NCBI GenBank assembly: GCA_016713675.1
Contig: JADJOS010000001.1
Span: forward strand, 2,418,001 to 2,482,000
Source: Acidobacteriota bacterium
GTDB taxonomy: Bacteria > Acidobacteriota > Blastocatellia > Pyrinomonadales > Pyrinomonadaceae
Direction: 5' to 3'
Length of the DNA stretch: 64,000 nucleotides
The notes beneath the pieces are model-generated. The model had not been told where the DNA came from and made no database searches. It saw nothing but the letters and a program-made list of their open reading frames with translations. The position numbers and the translations under genes are program-made. This document shows positions 8,336-16,968 of this stretch, piece after piece (position 1 is the first letter of the stretch; each line of letters starts with the position of its first letter).

Positions 8336-9232
8336 TCAGCCTTTACGCCAGGGTTTTAGCAGCGTCGCCCAACTTTCGGCGGTACGCGTGAATTCTGATT
8401 CGCAGCGTTCGGCTCGAGCCTTGGGCAGATATCCGTCGGTCACGATGTTCGAATACTTCGACGGATTTGATCCGTAGATCATACATAGCGAGTTGTAAAA
8501 CCGCTGTTCCTGCAGCAGATGTTCGTCGGCGAGGTCGCTCTTGTCAGCAGTTCGTCGTTTCGACTCGATCTTGAACGAATCGGCCGCTGCGAGAACGGCC
8601 CTGACGCCGTCGTCGCCAAGCTCGGTCAGATTGATGAACGCCGAACAGCGATCCGCAGCATCCTCTTCGTTGCCGGTGATCGGCAGTTTGTACGTGTCGG
8701 TCAGAGCATGGCCTATCTCGTGCAGGAAGACAAACCTGACGGCGTCAAACATCTTATCGTATGCCTTATCATCGGCCATTCCGGTACCGCGGAATGTGTC
8801 GTAAAAATGCTCCATCAGCTCGTAACAGACGGTCACCGATGTATCGTTCGAATCATAAAACGCGTTCGCCTGGCCGCACTCTTCGGTCCGAAGCTCGAGG
8901 TCATACGGCAGGATCAGGTTCTTGTTGAGTTGGTCTGCGGCCTTTTCGAGTAAGCGTTCGGACTTGACCTGTTTATCGATCTCGACGTATTTCGAAGATT
9001 TGACCGCGATGTGATCGACCGTGAAATCGCCTTTGTCCTCCTTATCTCCGGCCGAAGTGTCGGGCGAGGACGAAGGTTTCTTGTCGCTGTTCGGTGTCGG
9101 CGTTGAGCCTGACGCCTTGTTTGCCGTCGTCCCCGGATCATTGGGCTGGTCGCGGTTCGAACGGCAGAAGCATGCCGTAACAAAAAATATTACGACTGCC
9201 ACGATGATCAGATTTGTTAGGTTTCGGTGCAT
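8336..9232 (-). CDS. lipoprotein metallopeptidase, DUF4344-like
   Basis: The 298-residue protein has an N-terminal lipobox (FVTAC), a Ser/Thr/Pro-rich linker to about residue 65, then a compact domain. A zinc-protease motif HEIGHALTD is followed by GNEEDAADRCSAF, so HExxH plus a downstream Glu/Asp is visible. This matches the putative metallopeptidase family DUF4344. Four or five Cys residues suggest disulfides outside the cytoplasm. It lies 24 bases upstream of the small lipoprotein gene on the same strand and may share its transcript. Confidence 0.82.
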   Translation of the reverse strand: MHRNLTNLIIVAVVIFFVTACFCRSNRDQPNDPGTTANKASGSTPTPNSDKKPSSSPDTSAGDKEDKGDFTVDHIAVKSSKYVEIDKQVKSERLLEKAADQLNKNLILPYDLELRTEECGQANAFYDSNDTSVTVCYELMEHFYDTFRGTGMADDKAYDKMFDAVRFVFLHEIGHALTDTYKLPITGNEEDAADRCSAFINLTELGDDGVRAVLAAADSFKIESKRRTADKSDLADEHLLQEQRFYNSLCMIYGSNPSKYSNIVTDGYLPKARAERCESEFTRTAESWATLLKPWRKG

Positions 9233-9358
9233 TATCCGTTGGTGATGTTTTGGATAAGAGGATTAGACAAGATTGTCGGTCGCGTGTCAATTATTATCCA
9301 CTAATAATCGATTTTTGGGGGAAGACGAAACGTGTATTTTTTACCTCACCAACAATAG

Positions 9359-9541
9359 TGTGGTACGTACCACAATTAAATCAACAAAATTGGAGAAAAT
9401 GCCGTAATGATGAGTTCTGCGACAGTTTTTAGGGGGCATGGCGACAATGTTTTAGGGGGCTTGCGACAGTAAAAAACGGGGTCAGCGACAATAAAAAAGA
9501 CCCCGAGCGACAATCGCAGAACGGGTTCTAAAAACTGTCGC
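9359..9541 (+). mobile_element. mini-element copy A: palindrome plus 22-bp repeats
   Basis: Order: palindrome TGTGGTACGTACCACA (9359-9374), a 44-bp spacer, then GCGACA boxes starting at 9419, 9441, 9463, 9485 and 9507, exactly 22 bp apart, and an inverted TGTCGC at 9536-9541. The same structure occurs in reverse at 60162-60343. Weaker similarity continues to about 9640. There is no transposase gene. Arrays of short repeats are typical of transposase-binding ends such as those of IS21-like elements, so this may be an emptied IS end; that is an inference. The rest of 9233-9941 shows no convincing gene. Confidence 0.7.
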
Positions 9542-9941
9542 TGGCTGCCCGATCTGCTGTTGCTATCCAGGCACAACGAAAATCCCATCGCCCCCCAACA
9601 TTCCCATCAAAATAAGGATCTCCACCATCCCATCGCAAGCCCACGTCGCACCCAGCCGCCAATCGCAGCGAATTTTCTAAAAGTTTTCGATAGCGGTGGT
9701 AGAATTTGGAAAGATCGACTTCGACTAAACAGGACTATGTAAAGAGAATCGCACGAAAGCGGGCCAAACCGCTGCTGATGTTCGACCCCGGTTGATTTTG
9801 TTAATACATACAGAATTTGCCGCTAAATCAATGATCCGTGATATATTTTTCGCTATGGCGGTTTGTGCTGACTGGCAAGCAATTCGGTCTTTTACATCGC
9901 AGTGTATCAGCACGCTTGTGGAGAACAGGGAGTAAAGAAAA

Positions 9942-10244
9942 ATGAAAAGAGTAAATTTAGCAATAATCGCAACCATCATCGCCACATTTGTAGTTTCAAT
10001 GTTCGCGTTTCAACCAACCACGACCGAAGAAAGCAATGGCGTTGTGCCAACTGCAACCCCTACCCCAAGGATCAAACGGGCTGCACGAAAAACACAATGG
10101 AACGATTGGAATGGACTTGATCCGATTATTCGGAGAAAAACGAAAAGGGCCACACCATATAATGTCGGTAAGGATGATGGGAGCAGGATCCGGCGAAAAC
10201 AACCGCGAAAGAAAAGGCACAGCAATCAAACAACTGCGAGATGA
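9942..10244 (+). CDS. hypothetical small secreted basic protein
   Basis: The 100-residue frame starts with a signal-like segment (MKRVNLAIIATIIATFVVSMFA), followed by a Thr/Pro stretch and a very Arg/Lys-rich C-terminal half. AGGGAG lies about 9 bases before the ATG. The C-terminal half could be a frameshift product, since the +1 frame stays open to 10272 and looks equally protein-like. No family recognised. Confidence 0.4.
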   Translation: MKRVNLAIIATIIATFVVSMFAFQPTTTEESNGVVPTATPTPRIKRAARKTQWNDWNGLDPIIRRKTKRATPYNVGKDDGSRIRRKQPRKKRHSNQTTAR

Positions 10245-10356
10245 ATTCTTGAGCGGTAAAAAATCCGTTTAAAAAACACTGAGTCTGGTTAAGCGGATAC
10301 CAGTGAAAGCGTAAAAATTAAGATCAGACCTGCGATATCGCGATTCTTGATAATTG

Positions 10357-10390
10357 AAAAGGCTGCCTTCTCTAGGCAGCCTTTCCCTTT
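10357..10390. terminator. two-way terminator between the 9.9 kb gene and pepA
   Basis: AAAGGCTGCC (10358-10367) pairs with GGCAGCCTTT (10375-10384). T-rich sequence follows on both sides, so it can end pepA (minus) and the small plus-strand gene. Confidence 0.85.
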
Positions 10391-10434
10391 TGTTCACGGT
10401 TAAAAATTTCCGCTTAATCGATTGTAATTTCCAT

Positions 10435-11934
10435 CTACTGCGACTTTTCGACGAGGCTGATCAGGGTGCGGATGGCGACGCCGGTCGGGCCTTTGGATGT
10501 GTGGGGTTTGCCGCTGTCGAGCCATGCGGTTCCGGCGATATCGAGGTGGGCCCATTTGGCTTTGTCGATGAACTCCTGAATAAAGACGGCGCCCATTATG
10601 GTGCCGGCTTTGCCCCGAGGGCCGATGTTTTTGATATCGGCGATGTCCGATTTGATCTGTTTGCTGTATTCGGCACTGACCGGAAGCTGCCAAAAGCCTT
10701 CGCCGTTCTCTTTGCCGCAGGCGATGATCTCGTCCATGAGGCCCTGATCGTTACCCATCAGGCCGGTATTTTGATCGCCGAGAGCGATGATCACGGCTCC
10801 GGTGAGCGTTGCCATGTCGATGATGCTGGTCGCACCCTGTTTCTCGGCATAAGCGACGGCGTCGGCGAGCACGAGGCGGCCTTCGGCGTCGGTATTGAGT
10901 ATCTCGACGGTCTTGCCGTTCATTGCTGTGACAACATCGCTCGGACGCGAAGCCCCGCCGTCAGGCATGTTCTCGACCGCGGCGATAACGCCGAGGACCG
11001 GAACGCTCGGTTTGAGCAGAGCGATCGCACGCATTGCGCCGATGACGGTCGCTCCGCCGGACATGTCGTACTTCATCGCGTCCATATTCTCGCCCGGTTT
11101 GAGCGAGATGCCGCCGGTGTCGAACGTGATGCCCTTGCCGACGAGAGCGAGCATTTCGCCTTTCTTGGCGGTGCTCTTAACAGGTGTGTAGCGAAGCACG
11201 ATCATCTTCGCCGGTTGGGACGATCCGAGCGTCACGCTCATCAGCGAGCCCATGCCCATTTTGGTCATCTTGGCTTCGTCGAGGATCTCGCATTTGAGTC
11301 CGACCTCTTTTGCCATTGCCTGAGCTCGTTTTGCCATTTCGGCCGGCGGCAGAACGTTGGCAGGCTCGTTGGCGAGGTCGCGGGTCAGATTCATCGATTC
11401 GCCGAGCGCCTGGCCGCGGGCAATGCCGTTCTTCAGATCGGCAGGCTTTGCGTCGTCAACACAGACGACAAGGCTGTCGACCGTTTTGCTCTGCTTGTCT
11501 TTGGTCTTGTATTTATCGAGGTCGAACTGGCTGGTGATAAATCCGCACACAGCCTGCTGAGCCACATCGGCAGCCGAGGCTTCGCTGCGGGCCAGGAGCG
11601 CAAAACTCTTGATGTTGCGTGATCGCAGATATCGCGTCGCCGTTCCCGCGACGACACCGACTGAGGACGTTTTGTAATCTGCCTTGTCACCGACGCCGAT
11701 CAGCAAAACGCGGCTCGCCTTGACCTTGCCGCTAGGAGCAAACCGAAGCAAAGCGGTCTGTCCGGAATCGCCCTTGAACTCCTCCGACTTCATGACCGAC
11801 GAGACGAGGCCGCCGGTCAGTTTGTCCAGATCGTGAAGAATGCCGCTGGCTGCTTTTTCGCCCTTAAAAACTGTGACGGCCAATGCATCTGCACTAGCCT
11901 CGGTAAAATTGCCCGAGATTCCCGTAAATTTCAT
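10435..11934 (-). CDS. pepA: leucyl aminopeptidase (M17)
   Basis: This is a two-metal cytosolic aminopeptidase that removes N-terminal residues from peptides. The 499-residue protein has the variable N-terminal domain followed by the catalytic domain. Metal and active-site motifs are visible: VGKGITFDTGGISLKP, KYDMSGGATVIG and the signature NTDAEGRLVLADAVAYAE. Length fits the family. A hairpin terminator lies downstream, and smpB sits 55 bases upstream on the same strand. Confidence 0.95.
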   Translation of the reverse strand: MKFTGISGNFTEASADALAVTVFKGEKAASGILHDLDKLTGGLVSSVMKSEEFKGDSGQTALLRFAPSGKVKASRVLLIGVGDKADYKTSSVGVVAGTATRYLRSRNIKSFALLARSEASAADVAQQAVCGFITSQFDLDKYKTKDKQSKTVDSLVVCVDDAKPADLKNGIARGQALGESMNLTRDLANEPANVLPPAEMAKRAQAMAKEVGLKCEILDEAKMTKMGMGSLMSVTLGSSQPAKMIVLRYTPVKSTAKKGEMLALVGKGITFDTGGISLKPGENMDAMKYDMSGGATVIGAMRAIALLKPSVPVLGVIAAVENMPDGGASRPSDVVTAMNGKTVEILNTDAEGRLVLADAVAYAEKQGATSIIDMATLTGAVIIALGDQNTGLMGNDQGLMDEIIACGKENGEGFWQLPVSAEYSKQIKSDIADIKNIGPRGKAGTIMGAVFIQEFIDKAKWAHLDIAGTAWLDSGKPHTSKGPTGVAIRTLISLVEKSQ

Positions 11935-11989
11935 CGATACCTCAATGTAAATGGTCTGAAAACTATTAAAGCTCTTTAATATCTATAAC

Positions 11990-12448
11990 TTATCTAAGCC
12001 TTTCTTTCAACTGTTGGGCAGTGTCTTTCGCGACCGCTTTCTTCATTTCGGTCTCGCGTTTGTCGTATAGTTTCTTGCCCTTCGCGACGCCGATCTCAAA
12101 TTTTATCCGGCCGTTTTTCCAATAAATGCTGGTGATGACGAGCGTCATGCCCTTTTGCGTGGTCTCTTTTTCAAGCTTTTCGATCTCTTTACGATGGAGC
12201 AGCAGCTTTCGCGGACGCAGGACGTCGTGGTTATTGATATTGCCGTGCGAATAATGCGAGATGTGCGACCCGAACAGCCAAACCTCGCCGTCCTTGATCT
12301 GGACGTACGATTCCTTGAGCTGAATTCGGCCGGCCTGAATGCTCTTGACCTCAGTGCCGAGCAAAGCGGCACCGGCCTCGAATTTTTCAATAATGAAATA
12401 TTCGTGATAGGCCTGGCGGTTATTGAGTATCTCGGTCTGCATCTTCAT
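11990..12448 (-). CDS. smpB: SsrA-binding protein SmpB
   Basis: SmpB carries tmRNA to stalled ribosomes in trans-translation. The 152-residue beta-barrel protein has NRQAYHEYFIIEKFEAGAALLGTEVKS, the ESYVQIKDGEVWLFG strand and the basic C-terminal tail KKLYDKRETEMKK. Either Met1 or Met3 could be the start. The tmRNA gene was not seen nearby. It is divergent from the tRNA-Gln gene. Confidence 0.96.
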   Translation of the reverse strand: MKMQTEILNNRQAYHEYFIIEKFEAGAALLGTEVKSIQAGRIQLKESYVQIKDGEVWLFGSHISHYSHGNINNHDVLRPRKLLLHRKEIEKLEKETTQKGMTLVITSIYWKNGRIKFEIGVAKGKKLYDKRETEMKKAVAKDTAQQLKERLR

Positions 12449-12587
12449 AGGTCAGTAGCCTGTTGTCGGTAGTCAGTAGGCAGAAGCCTACGTTTCGCCC
12501 GAAACTTTAATTGTCTAACGTCAATACAGTTACCGCAAGTACGTTGTTTGACAATCGGCCTGTCCGCCCCGTAAATTATAACTACGC
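12449..12587. repeat. smpB to tRNA gap with GTCAGTAG-type repeats
   Basis: Short direct repeats of the GTCAGTAG / GTAGGCAG type lie at 12450-12490, directly upstream of smpB. A similar GTAGGCAGTAGG stretch lies upstream of pyrH (21098-21135). No gene is seen here. Confidence 0.4.
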
Positions 12588-12661
12588 TGGGAGATCGTCT
12601 AATGGTAGGACTGCAGTCTCTGGATCTGCCTATCGGGGTTCGAATCCCTGTCTCCCAGCCA
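12588..12661 (+). tRNA. tRNA-Gln (anticodon CTG)
   Basis: The acceptor stem TGGGAGA pairs with TCTCCCA. The D arm is GTCTAATGGTAGGAC, the anticodon loop is CTCTGGA with CTG at positions 34-36, and the T arm has GGTTCGAATCC. The discriminator is G, and CCA is encoded (12659-12661). The base of the anticodon stem has a T-T mismatch. A thioesterase gene starts 8 bases downstream. Confidence 0.92.
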
Positions 12662-12669
12662 AAAATTCT

Positions 12670-13113
12670 ATGGACGGCTGGCACGAAACTGAGGTTCGCG
12701 TTCGCTATGCCGAAACCGACCAGATGGGCATTGTGCATCACGCCAATTACCTTATCTGGTTCGAGGCCGGCCGAAGCGACCTGTGCCGGGCCCGAGGCTT
12801 TTCCTACAAAGAGATGGAAGAACAGGACGACGCTCTGATGGTCGTCGCCGAAACCTACGTTCGCCACAAATCACCCGCTTATTACGAAGACGTATTAACG
12901 ATCCGCACCAAGGTCGGCGAGATCCGCAGCCGCAGCCTACGCTTTTTTTACGAGGTTCACCGTTCGTCAGACGATGTGCTGATAGCCGAAGGCGAAACGA
13001 ATCACGTCGTGACCGATCATGACAAGAACGTAAAACGCCTGCCCGAATACTACCGCGACCGGCTTCTTCAAAAGGCCGAAAACGCTTTTCCTGCAGGTCA
13101 CGCACCCAGCTAG
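12670..13113 (+). CDS. acyl-CoA thioesterase, YbgC/FadM-like hot-dog protein
   Basis: The 147-residue hot-dog fold protein contains RVRYAETDQMGIVHHANYLIWFEAGRSD split over two visible segments. The catalytic Asp lies in YAETDQMG and the conserved HHANY follows, as in 4-hydroxybenzoyl-CoA thioesterase and YbgC. It probably hydrolyses short or aromatic acyl-CoA. Start 12670 was chosen because the frame upstream runs through the tRNA. It starts only 8 bases after the tRNA CCA end, so it may be co-transcribed with it. Confidence 0.88.
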   Translation: MDGWHETEVRVRYAETDQMGIVHHANYLIWFEAGRSDLCRARGFSYKEMEEQDDALMVVAETYVRHKSPAYYEDVLTIRTKVGEIRSRSLRFFYEVHRSSDDVLIAEGETNHVVTDHDKNVKRLPEYYRDRLLQKAENAFPAGHAPS

Positions 13114-13202
13114 TTCGAAGTTCAGCGTTCAAATTCCGAGGTACAGACTCCAAGGTTTGCGGGGAGTTGGATTTCGAACTTGAAACCTTGAACTTTGAAC
13201 TT
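13112..13202. repeat. AT-rich inverted repeat after the thioesterase gene
   Basis: Left arm AGTTCGAAGTTCAGCGTTCAA faces a right arm of the TTGAACTTTGAACTTT type. The pattern of repeated TTGAAC/GTTCAA words suggests a decayed hairpin repeat. It begins inside the stop codon of the upstream gene. Confidence 0.55.
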
Positions 13203-13215
13203 TAAAACTCGACCT

Positions 13216-13401
13216 ATGCCCGGAACCGGACGATCTGAAGTAATATTTGTCGCCGCGATGATGATCTTGATATTGATCCTCTCGATCGCGGCGGTTTACA
13301 TTTTTTTCAGAACATACAAAAAGGAAATGCGCGATAAAGAGCTGAGAAAGCAGGCTAAAGATCGCGATGCGGAAACTGCACAAGTAGAATCCGACGTGTA
13401 G
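13216..13401 (+). CDS. small single-pass membrane protein
   Basis: The 61-residue product has one strong hydrophobic segment (VIFVAAMMILILILSIAAVYIFF) and then a highly charged Lys/Glu/Asp tail, probably cytoplasmic. The start at 13216 was preferred over an upstream ATG inside the inverted repeat. It lies 6 bases before the isochorismatase-like gene and is probably co-transcribed. Function unknown. Confidence 0.6.
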   Translation: MPGTGRSEVIFVAAMMILILILSIAAVYIFFRTYKKEMRDKELRKQAKDRDAETAQVESDV

Positions 13402-13407
13402 AGAGCA

Positions 13408-13965
13408 ATGCCGCATCCCAACATTCTAGACCCAAAGCACACGGCACTCGTCGTCATCGACATTCAGGAGGGCTTTCGCAATGCGATACCTGATTTTGCA
13501 TTGATCGCGTCGCGGGCGGCGACGGTTGTTCGCGGGTTTCAGGTTCTTGGTTTGCCGGTCTTAGTGACCGAACAGTATCCGAAAGGACTCGGGCATACGG
13601 CTGAAGAGATCAAACTCGTAATGGCTGATTCCGGCGAAGTATTTGAAAAATCGGCATTCAGCTCGTGCGGATCAGATGCGTTCGCTGCAAAGCTAGGTGA
13701 ATTAGGCATCAAACAGGCCGTGATATGCGGGCTCGAAACGCATGTTTGCGTAAACCAGACCGTCCATGACCTGCTCGATCAAGGGATTCAGGTCCATGTT
13801 TTGACCGACTGTGTTTGCACACGGTTCGAGTACAACAGGGAAGCCGGACTCACGAAAATGCTGGCGAGCGGTGCGATCTCGTCCTCGATCGAGATGGCAT
13901 TGTTCGAACTAATGCGAGACTCGAAGCACGAACAATTCAAGGAAATTCAGTCTCTGATCAAATGA
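13408..13965 (+). CDS. isochorismatase-family cysteine hydrolase
   Basis: The 185-residue protein has the core of the family: TALVVIDIQEGF with the catalytic Asp, the Lys in EKSAFSS and the Cys in GLETHVCVNQTVHDLL. It resembles the ISOC1/YcaC branch, whose substrates are mostly unknown. Do not read the family name as isochorismate activity. It is directly downstream of the small membrane protein gene, and pcrA follows 28 bases later. Confidence 0.88.
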   Translation: MPHPNILDPKHTALVVIDIQEGFRNAIPDFALIASRAATVVRGFQVLGLPVLVTEQYPKGLGHTAEEIKLVMADSGEVFEKSAFSSCGSDAFAAKLGELGIKQAVICGLETHVCVNQTVHDLLDQGIQVHVLTDCVCTRFEYNREAGLTKMLASGAISSSIEMALFELMRDSKHEQFKEIQSLIK

Positions 13966-13993
13966 TCAGAATGCCGATTACAGCCACTCTTTA

Positions 13994-16498
13994 ATGGATA
14001 TTTTAGCTTCCCTAAATCCTCAGCAGGTCGAGGCCGTTAAGACGACCGACGGGCCGCTCTTGATACTGGCAGGTGCCGGTTCGGGCAAGACGCGTGTGAT
14101 CACGGTGCGGATCGCGTATCTTATTGCGGAAAAACAGGTTGCACCGCACAATATTTTGGCGGTCACCTTCACGAATAAGGCCGCGGGCGAGATGCGTTCG
14201 CGTGTTGCGGAGCTGATAAAGGATCAAAAACTCAACTCAAATCCGCTCATTTCGACGTTTCACAGCCTATGCGTGCGCATCCTGCGGCAGGATATCGACA
14301 AGCTTGATGAGGGCTATACAAAGTCGTTCACGATCTATGACACCGACGACTCGAACAAGGTCGTAAAGGCATGCATCAAGGACCTCGGACTCGACGAAAA
14401 GCAGATCAATCCGCGCGCGTCGTTCGGGCCGCGATCAGTGCCGGAAAGAACCGCGGCGAAGACTCGGAAATGTTCGCGTCCAAGATCGAATACGGTGATG
14501 AAAAACGGGCGGCGATGGCGAAGGTCTTTAAGATGTACGATCAGCGGCTGAATACCGCTAACGCACTTGATTTTGATGATCTCCTGATCAAAACCGTGAA
14601 ATTGCTGCGGATATCACCCGAAACACGCCAGAAATATAACGAGCGGTACAAGTACATTCTGGTCGATGAATATCAGGACACAAACGCACTGCAATTTGCG
14701 TTGATCAGCTTTTTGACCGAAAAGCAACAGAATATCTGTGTGGTCGGAGACGATGCTCAGAGTATTTACGGTTTTAGGCAGGCTGATATTCGTAATATTC
14801 TCGGGTTCGAAGAGCATTTTCCGGACGCAAAGGTCATCTTGCTCGAGCAGAATTATAGATCGACGCAGACGATCCTCGACGTCGCCCACGCGATCATCGA
14901 CAAGAACATCAATCAAAAAAAGAAAAAGCTATGGACCGCAAATCCCGGCGGCGAACGCATCTTTTACTATCAGGCATTCGACGGCGACAGCGAGGCAAGG
15001 TTTGTCGCGTCAAAGATCGAAGAGCATCAACGCCGGCGGGGCGATTCGCGGATCGCAGTCCTGTATCGCACTAATGCGCAATCACGTCTGTTCGAAGAAT
15101 CGCTTCGTCGGATGCGGATCGAATACAACATCGTCGGTGGATTTTCGTTCTACGAGCGTGCCGAGGTCAAGGATGTGATCGCATATGTCACGCCCGCGAT
15201 GAATCCATTCGATGATATAGCCTTGCTCCGCGTCATAAATACGCCGACTCGAGGGCTCGGCAAGACCAGTCTTGATGAACTGCAGCGGCAGGCAAAGGCC
15301 GCCGGGTCGTCGCTTTGGATGACCATCGCCTCGATAACCGATCCTGATCTACCTTTGCAGGTGAACCTGACGCCGAGGGCCAAAGAGGCGATGCGTTCGT
15401 TTCGCAAGGTGATCGAAAACCTGATCAAAAAGGTTGCGGAATCGAACGGTGCGGACAAGCCGGTATCGGACATCGTGGTTGCCGCGATCGAGGATACAGG
15501 TTATGCAAGTTCGCTGCGGATCGAGAATTCGGACGAGGCCGAAGCAAGGCTCGAGAATCTCGAAGAACTCGTCAACGCTGCGGTCGATTACGACAAGCAG
15601 GAGATCGACGGGTTGCGTGATTTTATCGACCACGCGGCGCTGACATCGGACACCGATAAATTCGACGGAAATGCTCCGGTGACGCTGATGACGGTTCATT
15701 CGTCGAAAGGGCCTGGAGTTTCCGGTCGTATTTCTCGTTGGTTTGGAGGACGGAATATTTCCGCATTCGCGTTCGATCAACGATCCGAAGGAACTGGAAG
15801 AGGAGCGTCGGCTGGCATATGTGGCGATCACGCGGGCGGAGAATATCTTGTACGTGACCCATTCGATGCGGCGGCGCGTTTACGGCGAGGAGATCGCGGC
15901 TGAGCCGTCACAATTCTTGAACGAAATGCCGCTCGAACTGATCGAAGATCTATCGCCGGGTTCGTCCTGGCTCTCATATGCCCGAAGTACGACGACAATG
16001 GCGGCGAAGGCCACTCAGAGTGCCCTGCGAGGCGAAAGCCCACCGGAAAAGCCAAAGAACGTCTATACGGGCAAGACGTACAACAATGCCGAAGCGATCG
16101 CGGAATTTTTTAAAAAGAAAGACATCACGCCCGTAGGAAGACGGGGAGAAGGGGAGAAGGGGAGAAGGGGAGAAGGGGAGCGAGGGGCCGAGCCGCCCGA
16201 TTCTCAGAATTCCGGCAACGTGCCTCTGTACCGGAAGACGATATCGGAGATTTCAAATTTGAGGTCCCAGACGCCAGAAGTTCCGGAACGTAGGCCTGAA
16301 CCACCTGCTGCGTCGAGTATCATATCTGAGAATAAAAGCGGGCTGATCCCTGGGTCGCATGTGATGCATGCTAAATATGGACGCGGGCTCGTGCTCAGAC
16401 GCGAGGGTTCGGGGGATAATACAAAGCTGACCGTTAGCTTTCCCGGTTTCGGCCAAAAGAAGCTGATCGAAAAATATGCTAATCTGCAAAAAGTGTGA
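13994..16498 (+). CDS. pcrA: UvrD/PcrA-type DNA helicase, read through two frameshifts
   Basis: This is a superfamily 1A helicase for repair and replication restart. Walker A GAGSGKTRVIT, Walker B VDEYQDTN and QNYRST are intact. The gene is broken into three frames. It moves -1 in a GCGCGC run near 14412-14419, where NPR should continue into VVRAAISAGKN. It moves back near 15712, where an extra C interrupts MTVHSSKG-LEFPVVFLVG. Apart from these two points all motifs are present. The C-terminus has a charged GGGAGAAG-encoded insert (16142-16183) and a Tudor-like end (HAKYGRGLVLRREG). Sequencing error and real mutation are both possible. Confidence 0.88.
16142..16183. repeat. in-frame (GGGAGAAG)n repeat in pcrA
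   Basis: About five tandem GGGGAGAA(G) units encode a Gly/Arg/Glu/Lys-rich linker between the helicase core and the Tudor-like tail. A similar tract lies in coaBC at 26188-26220. Confidence 0.8.
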
Positions 16499-16542
16499 AC
16501 GTTGAACGTCGATCAGGCGTAACTCGATCAGGAAAAACGAAT

Positions 16543-16947
16543 ATGAAAAACAAATTTGCGATACTCTTGGTTTGCACACTGCTGTTTGCGGCGGTGCTCG
16601 GTTGCGGCATGAATCCGTTCGCGGACAAAGGAAAGACCGGCAACACTCAGTCGTCGAACAAATCTCTGACGGATCAGGGCGTTGACACTGTTGTCGGCGA
16701 TGAAAAGATCGGCGTTCCGGAATGTGACCAGGTCATGGACATGCTAACCGCCGAGATGAACAATCCGGACGATAATTTTGTAGTTAAGGCCGGAAAGCAG
16801 ATGGTGCTGAACAAGATCAAACAGTCGATCAAGGACAGTGTCGAAAAGAACAAGAACGACAAGACCGAACTTGCCAAGAACTGCAGCGAATTCAAAAAAG
16901 AACTCGACAAATTCAAGGCAGAAGAAGATAAAAAGAAAAGCCAGTAG
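16543..16947 (+). CDS. small lipoprotein
   Basis: The 134-residue product has a signal sequence with lipobox AAVLGCG and a Ser/Asn/Thr-rich linker. A mostly helical, Lys/Glu-rich domain follows and may be a coiled coil. Two Cys residues remain after the lipidated one. Start 16543 gives a normal signal peptide; the frame upstream is open to 16495 but unlike a leader. Its end overlaps a terminator shared with the convergent gene. Function unknown. Confidence 0.75.
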   Translation: MKNKFAILLVCTLLFAAVLGCGMNPFADKGKTGNTQSSNKSLTDQGVDTVVGDEKIGVPECDQVMDMLTAEMNNPDDNFVVKAGKQMVLNKIKQSIKDSVEKNKNDKTELAKNCSEFKKELDKFKAEEDKKKSQ

Positions 16948-16968
16948 AGCCGTTTTTACTGGCTTTTC
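16935..16968. terminator. two-way terminator overlapping two gene ends
   Basis: GAAAAGCCAGTA (16935-16946) pairs with TACTGGCTTTTC (16957-16968) around a T-rich loop. It includes the stop of the lipoprotein gene and the stop region of the convergent large gene. Confidence 0.7.

Noticed and set aside
9419..9541. CRISPR array
   Set aside because: Only about 6 bases per 22-bp unit are strictly repeated and there are no unique spacers of 30 bp or more, and no cas genes are present.
10354..11622. 422-codon plus-strand frame opposite pepA
   Set aside because: It is the antisense of pepA with repeated His/Asp/Arg composition typical of shadow frames and has no family motif.
11934..12587. tmRNA gene near smpB
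   Set aside because: No tRNA-Ala-like ends or tag-coding frame were found in the gaps around smpB.
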